A DNA stretch of 64,000 nt from JAVVEW01 sp032251045 (GCA_032251045.1 JAVVEW010000002.1:1-64000), one strand, 5' to 3'; shown: positions 24,383 to 33,258, counted from the stretch's first letter. Translations and numbers: made by a program. Notes: generated by a model from the letters alone, not told the origin.

Positions 24383-26269
24383 ATGTTTTTACAAAACTTT
24401 AGCTTTAGTAACAAAATCGGCATTCTGTCTCTGATGCCATTGTCCGGCCTCATCCTCTTGTCAGCGGTCGCGTTACATCAACAGTACACCGAACAACAAG
24501 CCGCACAAGCGGTGATTGCTCTGGCCGATTATGCCAATTACGGCAGTGCCGTGGTTCACGAATTGCAAAAAGAACGGGGGGCTTCCTCATTGTTTCTGGC
24601 CAGTTCAGGAAAATCCTTTGGGCAACGCCTGAGCGATCAACAAGCACTGACCGACAAGCATATCAAAGCGTACGCCAGCTTTGTCAGTAGTAGCCAATTT
24701 TCCGATGACGATGGTGATAGCGACGCCGATGTCGTGCAAGCACTCAGCCAAATTGATCGACAACTCAGTGAGCTGGTGGCGGTACGCAACAAAATTCGCC
24801 ATCTCAGATTGGAACCTAAAACCGCAATCGCCTTTTATACCGAACTTAATGGGCAAATTTTAACCCTGATTGCTGCATTACCACGCTTGAGTCGTGACGC
24901 CAGGCTGGCTACACAACTGGCAGCCTATGCCAGTTTTCTCAAACTCAAGGAGCGTGCGGGTATCGAGCGGGCGGTACTCAGCAGCACCTTTGCCAATCAA
25001 GGCTTTCTGCCCGGCATGTATCCAAAAACACTGGCCTTGGTCACAGCGCAAGACACCTACCTGGATACTTTTCACAGCCTGGCGCCACCGCGCTATCTGG
25101 CATTTTTGAACACCAAACAACAACAGCCCGCGTTTACTCAGGCACAAAACATGCGCCAACAAGCGCTGCAAAATAATGGCCAAGGGCCTTTTACGGTTGC
25201 TGCCAGCGACTGGTTCGATACTCAGACCGCAAAAATTGATTTACTGAAAAGCGTCGAAGACTTTATCGCTCAAGACAGCTTGATGACGGCCGAACGTCTT
25301 GAGCGTTACAGTATTTACAAACTGCAACTATTAGGTGCTTTCGTAGCGGTGATTATCGGCCTGTCCTTATTGCTATTCATGCAGCTACGCAAAGACTTGC
25401 TCAATCAGATTGGCGGTGAACCCGTTCATGTCAAAGGCTTAGCCAATGCCGTCGCAGCCGGACGCTTGCATCAAGCCGATGCCCAAACTAACGCCGACAG
25501 CACTGGGATTGTGCATGCTCTGACCCTCATGACCCGCCGTTTACTGGACGTGGTTAAAGCCATTTCCAGCAGTAGCGCACAAATTGACAGCGCCGCCGGT
25601 GAAATCAGCGGCGCCGCGCAATCGCTGAGTGACAGCGCTTGTCAGATGGCTGCCAATATCGAGCAAACCGGCAGCGCGCTAGAACAATTAACCGCCTCGG
25701 TACGGCAAAATCAGGACAATGCCAGACTGACTCGTGAGAGCGTGGAGTCAGCGGCAAAATCAGCCAGTGAAGTCGATCATGCGGTGGCTGAAACCGCCAC
25801 AGCCATGGCGCAGATTGCCAACAAAATCCAGCAGATTGATGAGATTGCCTATCAAACCAATTTACTCTCGCTGAATGCGTCCATCGAAGCGGCTCGTGCA
25901 GGTCAATCCGGCGCCGGATTTCAGGTTGTTGCCTCGGAAGTGCGCAAACTGGCCGCACGCAGCCAGGCCACGGCCACGGAAATAACAACATTGGCCACGG
26001 CAAATGTGCAGCTCTCCCAGCAGGCCCGTACACTGTTAACAGACATGATGCCACGTATCGAACAATCTAACAGTTTGATTCAGGAAGTAGCCGAGGCCGG
26101 TGTGCAGCAAGCACAGGGCATCACGCAAATCAATGAGGCCATTACCCAAGTCAGCTCTGCCATCCAGCACAGCGCGGCGGCATCGGAACAATTGGCCGCC
26201 ACCGCCGAAACCCTGAATCAGCAAAGCAAGGTTTTGGTCGATCAGGTGAGTTTTTTTCGCATTGATTGA
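24383..26269 (+). CDS. Methyl-accepting chemotaxis protein with NIT sensor domain
   Basis: This is a 628-aa inner-membrane chemoreceptor. The first membrane segment lies at about residues 12-32. A periplasmic NIT domain (nitrate/nitrite-type sensor) covers about 45-300, with the typical VVHELQKERGASSLFLASSG near residues 58-77. A second membrane segment is at about 318-337 (LLGAFVAVIIGLSLLLFMQL). The signalling tip (IAYQTNLLSLNASIEAARAG) is near residue 490. No C-terminal receptor-methylation pentapeptide is seen. The ATG at 24383 follows an AAGGAG; a frame from 24299 adds 28 unconserved residues. The NIT fold suggests a small anion ligand, but this is inference. Confidence 0.92.
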   Translation: MFLQNFSFSNKIGILSLMPLSGLILLSAVALHQQYTEQQAAQAVIALADYANYGSAVVHELQKERGASSLFLASSGKSFGQRLSDQQALTDKHIKAYASFVSSSQFSDDDGDSDADVVQALSQIDRQLSELVAVRNKIRHLRLEPKTAIAFYTELNGQILTLIAALPRLSRDARLATQLAAYASFLKLKERAGIERAVLSSTFANQGFLPGMYPKTLALVTAQDTYLDTFHSLAPPRYLAFLNTKQQQPAFTQAQNMRQQALQNNGQGPFTVAASDWFDTQTAKIDLLKSVEDFIAQDSLMTAERLERYSIYKLQLLGAFVAVIIGLSLLLFMQLRKDLLNQIGGEPVHVKGLANAVAAGRLHQADAQTNADSTGIVHALTLMTRRLLDVVKAISSSSAQIDSAAGEISGAAQSLSDSACQMAANIEQTGSALEQLTASVRQNQDNARLTRESVESAAKSASEVDHAVAETATAMAQIANKIQQIDEIAYQTNLLSLNASIEAARAGQSGAGFQVVASEVRKLAARSQATATEITTLATANVQLSQQARTLLTDMMPRIEQSNSLIQEVAEAGVQQAQGITQINEAITQVSSAIQHSAAASEQLAATAETLNQQSKVLVDQVSFFRID

Positions 26270-26289
26270 GCGCGCAAACAGCGCTTTTT
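26269..26289 (+). terminator. Weak terminator after the chemoreceptor gene
   Basis: A five-base stem (AGCGC / GCGCT) with a 7-base loop is followed by four further T residues, immediately after the chemoreceptor stop codon. The stem is short, so efficiency is doubtful. Confidence 0.4.
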
Positions 26290-26385
26290 GAGTGTCTTAC
26301 CTGTTGATTAAGCATCAAGCGCAACTGAAACTGCCATCAGGGCTGAGCGACCAACCCGACCCTCAATTGCCAAAACGCCCCATTC

Positions 26386-26415
26386 GCTTTAATCTAACAA
26401 ATCACAGATTAAAGC
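26386..26415. repeat. Perfect 10-bp inverted repeat in intergenic region
   Basis: Arms GCTTTAATCT (26386-26395) and AGATTAAAGC (26406-26415) flank a 10-base loop. No T-run follows on either strand, so it is not a standard terminator. The surrounding 26290-26687 has no convincing gene. Confidence 0.6.
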
Positions 26416-26590
26416 CGATACTGCGTGACACAGGAAGATGTCAGCATTTTCTATACCTTTCATACTTCACATCGGCGCCTAATTTCGAACTACGATGGGT
26501 ATATCTCTATCCGTGATTGAACAAAACGCGCATTTTTTGCTTTGCATGGTGCTTAAAGACCGGACCAATGTATTCAGAACGTCCCTGACC

Positions 26591-26618
26591 ATTCGCAGCC
26601 TTAACCAACGCTGCGAAT
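26591..26618. repeat. Perfect 9-bp inverted repeat upstream of the VOC gene
   Basis: Arms ATTCGCAGC (26591-26599) and GCTGCGAAT (26610-26618) are 10 bases apart and 70 bases before the VOC gene start. It could be a leader hairpin or a protein-binding site. Confidence 0.6.
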
Positions 26619-26687
26619 TAAGCCTAAGCCATGAAAAAGCCATACGTCCTACCATTAACCCCCTTTCGCAGGCAAGGAAAAACATAC

Positions 26688-27086
26688 ATGAAAGTTCTGG
26701 CTATCAATCATATCAACATTGAAGTAACCGAAGCGCAACTGCCGGAAATGATCCGCTTTTATCAAGCTGTTTTGGGCTTTAACGAAGGCTATCGCATGCC
26801 CTCGCGGCGTGGCGGCGCCTGGTTATATAGTCCGGACAATGCCGTGGCCATGGTGCATTTGTCGGTGATTCCTGAAGCGCCGCCAACCGGCCAAAAAACG
26901 CACTTCAATCATGTTGCTTACACCTGCCAGGATGTGCCGGCAGCTTTAGCTCGCCTCAAACAGCATGGCATTCATTTTGACCAGCAATACATGGCAACAC
27001 CGGGCATGACGCAATTGTTTTTTTATGACCCGGTCGGTATTCGCATCGAACTGAATTTCCCAGGAGAAGCCTTGCCTGATGCCTGA
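26688..27086 (+). CDS. VOC-family (glyoxalase-like) protein
   Basis: This 132-aa protein has the vicinal-oxygen-chelate fold. INHINIEV near the start supplies the first metal-ligand histidine, FNHVAYTCQDV in the middle carries another, and FFYDPVGIRIELNF at the end carries the terminal glutamate. The paired beta-alpha-beta-beta-beta arrangement is complete for one domain pair. The ATG at 26688 follows CAAGGAAA and is preferred over an ATG at 26631, which adds 19 unrelated residues. The substrate cannot be inferred; members include glyoxalases, dioxygenases and resistance proteins. It stands alone. Confidence 0.85.
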   Translation: MKVLAINHINIEVTEAQLPEMIRFYQAVLGFNEGYRMPSRRGGAWLYSPDNAVAMVHLSVIPEAPPTGQKTHFNHVAYTCQDVPAALARLKQHGIHFDQQYMATPGMTQLFFYDPVGIRIELNFPGEALPDA

Positions 27087-27175
27087 ATGCACCTAAAGCG
27101 TGCAAAACCTGCCCCCATAATGGGCTGAAAAATCGCGACCGATGCCATACAGAGTGCAAGATACGGTGACCGCAT

Positions 27176-27203
27176 AAAAAAAGGGTGCCGTCATCGACAC
27201 CCT
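27176..27203 (-). terminator. Rho-independent terminator
   Basis: Read on the minus strand, AGGGTG pairs with CACCCT across a 10-base loop and runs into seven T residues. It would end the small-RNA candidate and/or the transcript of the phosphotransferase-kinase gene. Confidence 0.8.
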
Positions 27204-27259
27204 GATAGTACCTTGGGTAGGTAACACACGAGGAGGAACGTGCAACCAAGTTGCACGTT
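27176..27259 (-). ncRNA. Candidate small RNA with exposed anti-Shine-Dalgarno segment
   Basis: On the minus strand a promoter-like pair, TTGAAT (27288-27293) and TAATAT (27264-27269) with 18-base spacing, would start transcription near 27258. That is exactly at a perfect hairpin: arms AACGTGCAAC and GTTGCACGTT around TTG (27237-27259). Next comes CCTCCTCGTG, complementary to Shine-Dalgarno sequences, then a 6-bp GC-rich terminator hairpin (27182-27203) and a T-run (27176-27182). The transcript would be about 84 nt. It could instead be the 3' untranslated region of the kinase gene ending at 27295. Confidence 0.5.
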
Positions 27260-27294
27260 GTTAATATTAGCAAGTTAGATGCCATTAATTCAAA

Positions 27295-28848
27295 TCAACC
27301 TGAATCCTTACCGGCAGTCATTGCCTCCCGCAAACGTTGAATCAGCTGCATTCGCTGCGCCTGATCCGCACAGGTTACGGTTACACATCGGTGTTTAGGC
27401 CACTCATCTGGAGCCTGCCAGTTGCTCATTTGCTGCTGCATCACTGACACATCGGCGTCAGAAGGATCGTCGTCGCGTGTCTGGCGTGCCTTAAGCCGCT
27501 CGATCAAGACCGCTTCAGGCGCAGTCACCTGTACCAGCCAGGCGGGTGCGCCAACCTTTTCTGCCAGATGCTTGAAGGTCAAACGCCGCCATTCATGCAA
27601 CATAGCCGCATCGATGACCACCGAATAACCCAACACCAATAGTGCTTCGGCCTGTTCTTGTAAATGCTTAAACACGCGATCACTGGCAGCTGCGCTGTAT
27701 AAAATGCTTTTGTCCAGTTGATTACGCGACAATGCAGGTATTTGGTACAAGCGTTTACGCTCCACATCCGAACGCAGCACAATCATGTCCAGGGCTGCGG
27801 CCAGTTGCCGCGCCAATACCGACTTACCGGCCCCGGAAAAGCCCATCATCACCACCATGACCGGCCGGCGCCGCTCCAGGACTTGTTCCGCCGTATTGAG
27901 ATAACGTTCCAGCAATGTGCTTTGCCCTGCCAATGCCGCCACCTTAGCGCGCACCATGGCACGATACAGATAATAAAAGCGATACACACAAAGCCCCGCA
28001 TAATCCCCGGTCACTTGTAAATAAGCATTAAGTAAGTGATTTGCCAACGCCGGCTGCTGTCGGGCCGTTAAATCCATCACCGGAAACGCCAGCTCGCTCA
28101 ACACGTCCAGCCAGCGCAATTGCGGATTGAACTCTATCGCGTCAAACAACACGACCTGCCCCTGGTCGCAGGTTATATTGGCCAAATGCAAATCACCATG
28201 ACCTTCGCGTATCGCACCCTTACGTTTACGTTGCGCAAATACGGCTGCGCCCGGCCAGCCTTCATTGTCGGTCCATGCGGCTAAACGCTTAAGGCGCGCT
28301 GTGTCATCAGACCGATCACCGAGTATGGCAGCCAACTCACGAAAATTTGCCAACGCCCAAGCTCGAATCAATGCAGGCTCAGCCCAGTCGCTCTCCGCTG
28401 ACGCTATCGGCAGGCTCGCCTGCACCTGTGTCAGACGCAGCGCCAAAGCTTCCACCGCGCCAACCTGTAAATCGCCATTGTCAGCCAGCTCGGCCCAAAG
28501 ACTACCCGCTTTAAACTGACGCATTTTCACCGCATAATCAACGATATCACCCTGCTCTGCGGCCACTTTAAGCTGCCCACTGACCCGACACACCGGTACC
28601 ACATCCAGGTAAAGTTCCGGTGTAAAGCGACGATTCAAACGCAGCTCCTCCTGACAATAAAAACGGCGCTTGGCCAGCGTGCTGTAATCAACAAACGGTA
28701 AACAATGCGGTTTTTTGATTTTATAAGCCCACTTCCCGGTCAATATCAGCCAGGAAATGGGCGTTTCCAACACCGTAATCGCCTCAACCTCATGCAGATA
28801 AGCGCTGGCCAACGTCAAACCCATTGGCAAAGTCGAATTTTCAGTCAT
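27295..28848 (-). CDS. Aminoglycoside phosphotransferase-like / P-loop kinase fusion
   Basis: This 517-aa protein joins two kinase-type domains. Residues about 1-320 resemble the aminoglycoside phosphotransferase fold, with the catalytic loop HGDLHLANITCD near residue 217 and the metal-binding aspartate in LFDAIEFNPQLRWLDVLSEL near residue 233. Residues about 335-500 are a P-loop kinase with Walker A MGFSGAGKSVLARQLA. The arrangement occurs in many proteobacteria as an uncharacterised family. It is probably not an antibiotic-resistance enzyme; the substrate is unknown. It is monocistronic, with a terminator about 90 bases downstream. Confidence 0.85.
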   Translation of the reverse strand: MTENSTLPMGLTLASAYLHEVEAITVLETPISWLILTGKWAYKIKKPHCLPFVDYSTLAKRRFYCQEELRLNRRFTPELYLDVVPVCRVSGQLKVAAEQGDIVDYAVKMRQFKAGSLWAELADNGDLQVGAVEALALRLTQVQASLPIASAESDWAEPALIRAWALANFRELAAILGDRSDDTARLKRLAAWTDNEGWPGAAVFAQRKRKGAIREGHGDLHLANITCDQGQVVLFDAIEFNPQLRWLDVLSELAFPVMDLTARQQPALANHLLNAYLQVTGDYAGLCVYRFYYLYRAMVRAKVAALAGQSTLLERYLNTAEQVLERRRPVMVVMMGFSGAGKSVLARQLAAALDMIVLRSDVERKRLYQIPALSRNQLDKSILYSAAASDRVFKHLQEQAEALLVLGYSVVIDAAMLHEWRRLTFKHLAEKVGAPAWLVQVTAPEAVLIERLKARQTRDDDPSDADVSVMQQQMSNWQAPDEWPKHRCVTVTCADQAQRMQLIQRLREAMTAGKDSG

Positions 28849-28908
28849 TCTCTCATCCTTAAATTAAGCAAAAGTCGCCTGTTCTCGCAGCCCCATCAAA
28901 AAGGCTCT

Positions 28909-28937
28909 GTGACGGCCCTAACCTATGGCTATATAAT
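28909..28937 (+). promoter_or_regulatory. Sigma-70-type promoter of yajD
   Basis: A perfect -10 TATAAT (28932-28937) lies 17 bases after GTGACG (28909-28914), a 4-of-6 match to the -35 consensus. The yajD start is 30 bases downstream. Confidence 0.6.
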
Positions 28938-28966
28938 CTGTCTTTTTTAACCGCCCTGCTGTCATC

Positions 28967-29347
28967 ATGAAACAAACATCTTTGGATAAATCCCGCGCCA
29001 ACAAAGTTATCGCTGAAGCTCAACGCGCCAAAACCGAACGTGAGCGCGGTTACCGCGAAAAAGCCCTGAAAATGTATCCGTGGATTTGCGGACGCTGCCA
29101 GCGCGAATTCGATCATAGCAATGTCAGGGAATTAACGGTGCATCATCGCAACCATAACCACGACGACAATCCTGAAGATGGCAGCAATTGGGAGCTGCTA
29201 TGCTTATACTGTCATGATAACGAACATGCTCGTTATGAAAATGCCGCTCTCACTCAACATTCTGATCGCAACGCAAGCCCCGAAAAACCAGGCGCCTTCA
29301 AGCCGTTTGCCGACCTGGCCAGTTTACTGAAACAAAAACAATCCTGA
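28967..29347 (+). CDS. yajD: HNH nuclease-family protein YajD
   Basis: This 126-aa protein is YajD, a conserved HNH-fold protein of uncertain cellular role. A zinc pair CGRC near residue 40, the HNH histidines in LTVHHRNHNHDDNP near residue 60, and a second pair CLYCHDNEH near residue 80 are visible. A charged N-terminal helix (RAKTERERGYREKAL) precedes. Whether it cleaves DNA in the cell is unknown. It is followed by pilU after 84 bases. Confidence 0.92.
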   Translation: MKQTSLDKSRANKVIAEAQRAKTERERGYREKALKMYPWICGRCQREFDHSNVRELTVHHRNHNHDDNPEDGSNWELLCLYCHDNEHARYENAALTQHSDRNASPEKPGAFKPFADLASLLKQKQS

Positions 29348-29431
29348 CCGTCAGTGATTGGCACCCTAAGCCTTGTGTGCTGATACCCGCGACACCCCGA
29401 CCCGGGCATTTCATGTAACACGGAGACTACG

Positions 29432-30607
29432 ATGGAATTCAAAGATTATTTGAAAATATTGGTGGCCAAAGACGGCTCCGATTTGTATCTGACCGCCGGC
29501 GCCCCCCCGGCCGCCAAATTTCATGGCGCATTAAAACCACTGGAAGCTGTTACTTTAACCGGTGAACGCATCAAAGACATTGCCTACAGCTTGATGGATG
29601 CCGATCAACAGCGCGACTTTGAACAAAATCTGGAAATGAATCTCGCCTTATCCGAAGAGGGTATCGGTCGTTTTCGGGTGAATATTTTTCGGCAACGCAA
29701 TCACATTTCCATGGTCATTCGCAACATCAAGGTGGATATTCCTTCCGCCGATGATCTGGGATTACCGGATATTCTCAAGCAAGTGATTCTGGAAAAACGT
29801 GGGCTGATTTTATTTGTCGGCGGCACCGGCTCTGGCAAATCAACCTCGCTGGCAGCGCTGATCGATCATCGTAACCGTAACAGCTCCGGCCATATCATTA
29901 CCATCGAAGATCCGGTGGAGTTTGTGCACCCTCATAAAAAATGCCTGGTCAATCAGCGTGAAGTCGGCGTTGATACCTTAAGCTACGAAGAGGCGTTGAA
30001 AAACACCCTAAGACAAGCACCCGATGTCATTCTGATCGGCGAAATCCGTACCCGGGAAACCATGGAACATGCTTTGGCTTTTGCGGAAACCGGACACTTG
30101 TGTCTGTCTACTCTACACGCCAATAATGCCAATCAAGCGCTGGATAGAATTATCAATTTCTTCCCTGAAGAGCGCCGTAATCAATTACTGCAAGACCTGT
30201 CTTTGAATTTGAAAGCGTTCATTTCACAGCGACTGGTACCAACTGTTGACGGCAAACGCGCAGCCGCTATCGAAATTTTGCTGGGCACGCCCATGATTCG
30301 CGATTTAATTCTTAAAGGTGAAGTTCACACCATTAAGGAAATCATGGAAAAGTCCGCCAACGTTGGCATGCAAACTTTCGATAATCATTTACTCAAACTC
30401 TTTAAGGCTGGCACCATTTCCTACGAGCAGGCCATTGCCAATGCCGACTCACCCAACAATCTCAAGCTGAAAATCAAATTGTCCGAAGGCCAAGGTGCAA
30501 AACAGGCCAGCGCATCCAGCCTCGACACGCTTAGCCTGGAAGCCATCAGCCAAGAAGACGAAGACGAAGACGAAGACGACGAAAATAACCCTTTGGATGC
30601 TTCCTGA
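29432..30607 (+). CDS. pilU: Type IV pilus retraction ATPase PilU
   Basis: PilU is the accessory retraction ATPase of type IV pili, acting with PilT at the inner membrane. The start MEFKDYLKILVAKDGSDLYL is PilU-like rather than PilT-like. Walker A GGTGSGKST is near residue 132, the Walker B region with Glu is LIGEIRTRETMEHAL near residue 206, and the His box CLSTLHANNANQALDRI near residue 226. The C-terminus ends in an acidic run (EDEDEDEDDE). pilT and other pilus genes are not in the window. Its stop overlaps the next start by one base (TGATG). Confidence 0.93.
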   Translation: MEFKDYLKILVAKDGSDLYLTAGAPPAAKFHGALKPLEAVTLTGERIKDIAYSLMDADQQRDFEQNLEMNLALSEEGIGRFRVNIFRQRNHISMVIRNIKVDIPSADDLGLPDILKQVILEKRGLILFVGGTGSGKSTSLAALIDHRNRNSSGHIITIEDPVEFVHPHKKCLVNQREVGVDTLSYEEALKNTLRQAPDVILIGEIRTRETMEHALAFAETGHLCLSTLHANNANQALDRIINFFPEERRNQLLQDLSLNLKAFISQRLVPTVDGKRAAAIEILLGTPMIRDLILKGEVHTIKEIMEKSANVGMQTFDNHLLKLFKAGTISYEQAIANADSPNNLKLKIKLSEGQGAKQASASSLDTLSLEAISQEDEDEDEDDENNPLDAS

Positions 30608-32109
30608 TGGAATCTGTCGACTACCGCCTACCTTACCATCTGACCGCTAAAAAGTTGCTGGCCCAGTTAGCAAGCTGGGGACACGCGCAATTTATCGACC
30701 AACACTATACCGTCAAAACTTATTACGATAGTTTTGACTGGCGGTTGTATCAAAAAGGCTTGCTGGGCTATTGGCTGCGTTCCCCGGATGCAACGGAATG
30801 GTGTCTTGAATCCATCCGTGAACGAAGGCTGATACTGCGTGAGAACTGTACGCAAGCCCCTAAGTTCGCAGGACAATTCAACACTGTCAAGCTAAACCAG
30901 CGATTGCGCAAAATCCTCGACAATCGCGCCCTGATCGCCTTAACGGAGCTGGATTTTACCCTGTATCACTGGACACTATTCGACGCAAAGGCGCAACCGG
31001 TGGCGCAACTGCACCTTGAACAACACGACATTATCCCCGGGTTTCTGCGCCTATCTCCCCTGCCCGCTTTTCAGGATTTTGCTTCACACTGGCAACAGTT
31101 TTGCCAAACGCTCATCATCCAGCCAACCGATCAACCCAGCCTGGTCGATGCCCTGAAAGTTCAAGGGCGAAAACCCCTGGATTATACGTCTAAATTCCAT
31201 TTAGCTCTGAACCCTGCCACACGCTCCGACTTGGCTGTTAAAGAAATTCTGAACACCCTGCTGAACGCACTCAAGCGCAATGAGCAGGGCGTCATTGAAC
31301 AAATCGACCCCGAGTTCCTCCACGACTATCGCGTTGCCATACGGCGTACCCGTGCCGGACTCGGTCAACTGAAAGGGGTATTGCCGAAAGCCGAATGCCG
31401 GCGCTTCAGACACGTTTTTGCCAGCCTAGGACAGCTGACCAACACACCTCGTGACCTTGATGTCTATCTGGAACAATTCGATACGCTAAAGGCGTATCTG
31501 CCTGAAGATATGCGCACCGACCTGCAACCAGTTCGCCAACTGATAACCCTGAAACATCAGCTCGCTCACGAACACCTGAAAGATATACTGACATCGCGCC
31601 AATATCAGGAAGACATGCTGGCTTGGGAAACCTTCCTGAATTCAGCCAATATCAAACAACCTTTAGAACCTAAAGCCTTATGGCCCATTAAAAAACTGGC
31701 CCATCAGCGTATCAACCGCATTTATCAGGAAATGCTTTGCGAAGGCCACGCTATTGATCGCCAATCCCCGCCGGAACAACTACACGAATTACGCAAAACC
31801 GGCAAAAAACTCCGCTATCTGCTGGAATTCTTCCAAAGCCTGTATCCCACCGAACAGCTGACTGATCTGCTTAAATGGCTTAAAAAGCTGCAAGATGTGT
31901 TAGGTGGTTTTCAGGATTTATCAATTCAGGAGCAAGTGCTGGCACAATACAGTCAAGAGCTGGCTGAACAGCCCGATTCAGCCAATACCTTGCTGGCCAT
32001 TGGTGCACTGATTCATGCGCTACGTGGCCAGCGTCGTCAATATCGGGAAAGCGTTGCCGAGCGTTTTCAGGCATTCAGCGAACACTCATGGAGTAGGATC
32101 GAAGAATAG
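30607..32109 (+). CDS. CYTH-CHAD domain protein
   Basis: This 500-aa protein has an N-terminal CYTH-like domain (about residues 1-185) and a C-terminal CHAD domain (about 205-490). CHAD is an alpha-helical histidine-rich domain known to bind inorganic polyphosphate; its signatures HDYRVAIRRTRAGL near residue 239 and ELRKTGKKLRYLLEF near residue 396 are clear. The CYTH half is poor in the usual N-terminal ExExK motif (it begins ESVDYRLPYHLTAKK), so triphosphatase activity is doubtful. It is translationally coupled to pilU by a one-base overlap, a pairing whose meaning is unknown. Confidence 0.85.
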   Translation: MESVDYRLPYHLTAKKLLAQLASWGHAQFIDQHYTVKTYYDSFDWRLYQKGLLGYWLRSPDATEWCLESIRERRLILRENCTQAPKFAGQFNTVKLNQRLRKILDNRALIALTELDFTLYHWTLFDAKAQPVAQLHLEQHDIIPGFLRLSPLPAFQDFASHWQQFCQTLIIQPTDQPSLVDALKVQGRKPLDYTSKFHLALNPATRSDLAVKEILNTLLNALKRNEQGVIEQIDPEFLHDYRVAIRRTRAGLGQLKGVLPKAECRRFRHVFASLGQLTNTPRDLDVYLEQFDTLKAYLPEDMRTDLQPVRQLITLKHQLAHEHLKDILTSRQYQEDMLAWETFLNSANIKQPLEPKALWPIKKLAHQRINRIYQEMLCEGHAIDRQSPPEQLHELRKTGKKLRYLLEFFQSLYPTEQLTDLLKWLKKLQDVLGGFQDLSIQEQVLAQYSQELAEQPDSANTLLAIGALIHALRGQRRQYRESVAERFQAFSEHSWSRIEE

Positions 32110-32225
32110 CCGAATCCATGCCAACCATGTACAGCCATAACGGCTACAGACGGGTTTTGGCCAAGACCCGCTCTACCGGCGTCTCCATACACATCAGGCA
32201 CAAAATCCCATTGCTTTAATCTGGT

Positions 32226-32255
32226 TTGCAGTCATCCATGGCTTCTGCCTATAAT
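32226..32255 (+). promoter_or_regulatory. Sigma-70-type promoter of the DUF5765 gene
   Basis: TTGCAG (32226-32231) and a perfect TATAAT (32250-32255) are 18 bases apart, 72 bases before the ATG at 32327. A ribosome binding site (GAGGAG) precedes the start codon. Confidence 0.65.
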
Positions 32256-32326
32256 CGCGGGCTTAACTTAAGCCCCGGCTTATACCGAGTGCTTTTAATG
32301 ACAATAATAAAACGAGGAGAACAATC

Positions 32327-33079
32327 ATGTGTTGGAGTGGGGAAGCATCGACCGTGCTGGCGGCAGCAGGCCTGAGCACGGCCGCCTATGTGGCACGCAA
32401 AGGTGAATCACAAGAACTTTGGATCCCTTTGGTTTATTTTGCCCTGATGGAACTGCTACAGGCAGTCACTTATGCCTATATCGATCAGTGCGGTTCAGCA
32501 ATGAATCAGATACTAACGTTCCTGGGCTATATACACATTGCTTTCCAGCCATTTTTCGTCAACATGGTGGCCATGTACTTTATTCCAGACAGTGTCAAAT
32601 ATCGTATACGCACACCGGTTTACAGCTTATGTGCTGTTGCTTCAGTCATCATTCTGGTGAAAATGTTTCCATTTCCCTGGGCCGGATTGTGCACGGTTGG
32701 CACGGAAGGCTTTTGCGGGCCTACCACTTGCTCCATTTCCGGCGATTGGCATATTGCCTGGCAAATGCCCCTGAATGGCTTAATGTCAGGCGCTCAACAT
32801 TGGCTGATGGGATTTGACTGGGGGCTGCACGCATTCGCCTATATCCTGGTCTCTTTCTGTTTACCCATTTTTTATGGCTCGTGGCGTTTTGTCGGTTTTC
32901 ATTATCTGGTTGGCCCACTGATTGCCGATATCACCACCAATGACCCGAATGAATACGCCGCTGTCTGGTGTTTATTCTCGATCGCGCTGTGTGTGTCGGT
33001 CATCAAAACGCCGGTCAGAAAATATTTGCACGTCAAACGCTGGCCGTTTTATCAACGAGAAGTTTCCGACATGATTTGA
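32327..33079 (+). CDS. DUF5765 multi-pass membrane protein
   Basis: This 250-aa protein has about six or seven hydrophobic segments. The opening MCWSGEASTVLAAAGL and the segment DQCGSAMNQILTFLGYIHIA FQPFFVN match the uncharacterised DUF5765 family. A conserved-looking extracytoplasmic loop has several cysteines (GLCTVGTEGFCGPTTCSISG). Aromatic and histidine residues inside helices hint at cofactor or metal contact, but no function is known. It is a single-gene unit with its own promoter and a strong terminator. Confidence 0.75.
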   Translation: MCWSGEASTVLAAAGLSTAAYVARKGESQELWIPLVYFALMELLQAVTYAYIDQCGSAMNQILTFLGYIHIAFQPFFVNMVAMYFIPDSVKYRIRTPVYSLCAVASVIILVKMFPFPWAGLCTVGTEGFCGPTTCSISGDWHIAWQMPLNGLMSGAQHWLMGFDWGLHAFAYILVSFCLPIFYGSWRFVGFHYLVGPLIADITTNDPNEYAAVWCLFSIALCVSVIKTPVRKYLHVKRWPFYQREVSDMI

Positions 33080-33102
33080 TAGGGCATACCAAGCAGACAG
33101 CC

Positions 33103-33144
33103 ATAAAAAAAGCCCATGCGTTTTACACACATGGGCTTTTTTAT
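33103..33144. terminator. Bidirectional rho-independent terminator
   Basis: AAAAAAAGCCCATG pairs with CATGGGCTTTTTT across an 11-base loop. A-tract and T-tract on the two sides allow termination from both directions: after the DUF5765 gene on the plus strand and after hemerythrin on the minus strand. Confidence 0.88.
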
Positions 33145-33192
33145 GTATTTGGAAACTCGAAAGTCTGTTGCATCGGCGCGGTTGGTACCGTA

Positions 33193-33206
33193 ACCGTTCA
33201 CAGCCT
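33193..33206. repeat. 14-nt interspersed repeat, copy 2
   Basis: ACCGTTCACAGCCT, identical to 23223-23236, lies in the 3' intergenic region of the hemerythrin gene. Confidence 0.5.
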
Positions 33207-33258
33207 ATGCAAAAGGGGGAGGCATAACGCCGACCAGACGACTATCGTGACACCAGCC

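Noticed and set aside
26495..26722. A 75-codon frame before the VOC gene
   Set aside because: No ribosome binding site, no family resemblance, and it overlaps the start of a well-supported gene.
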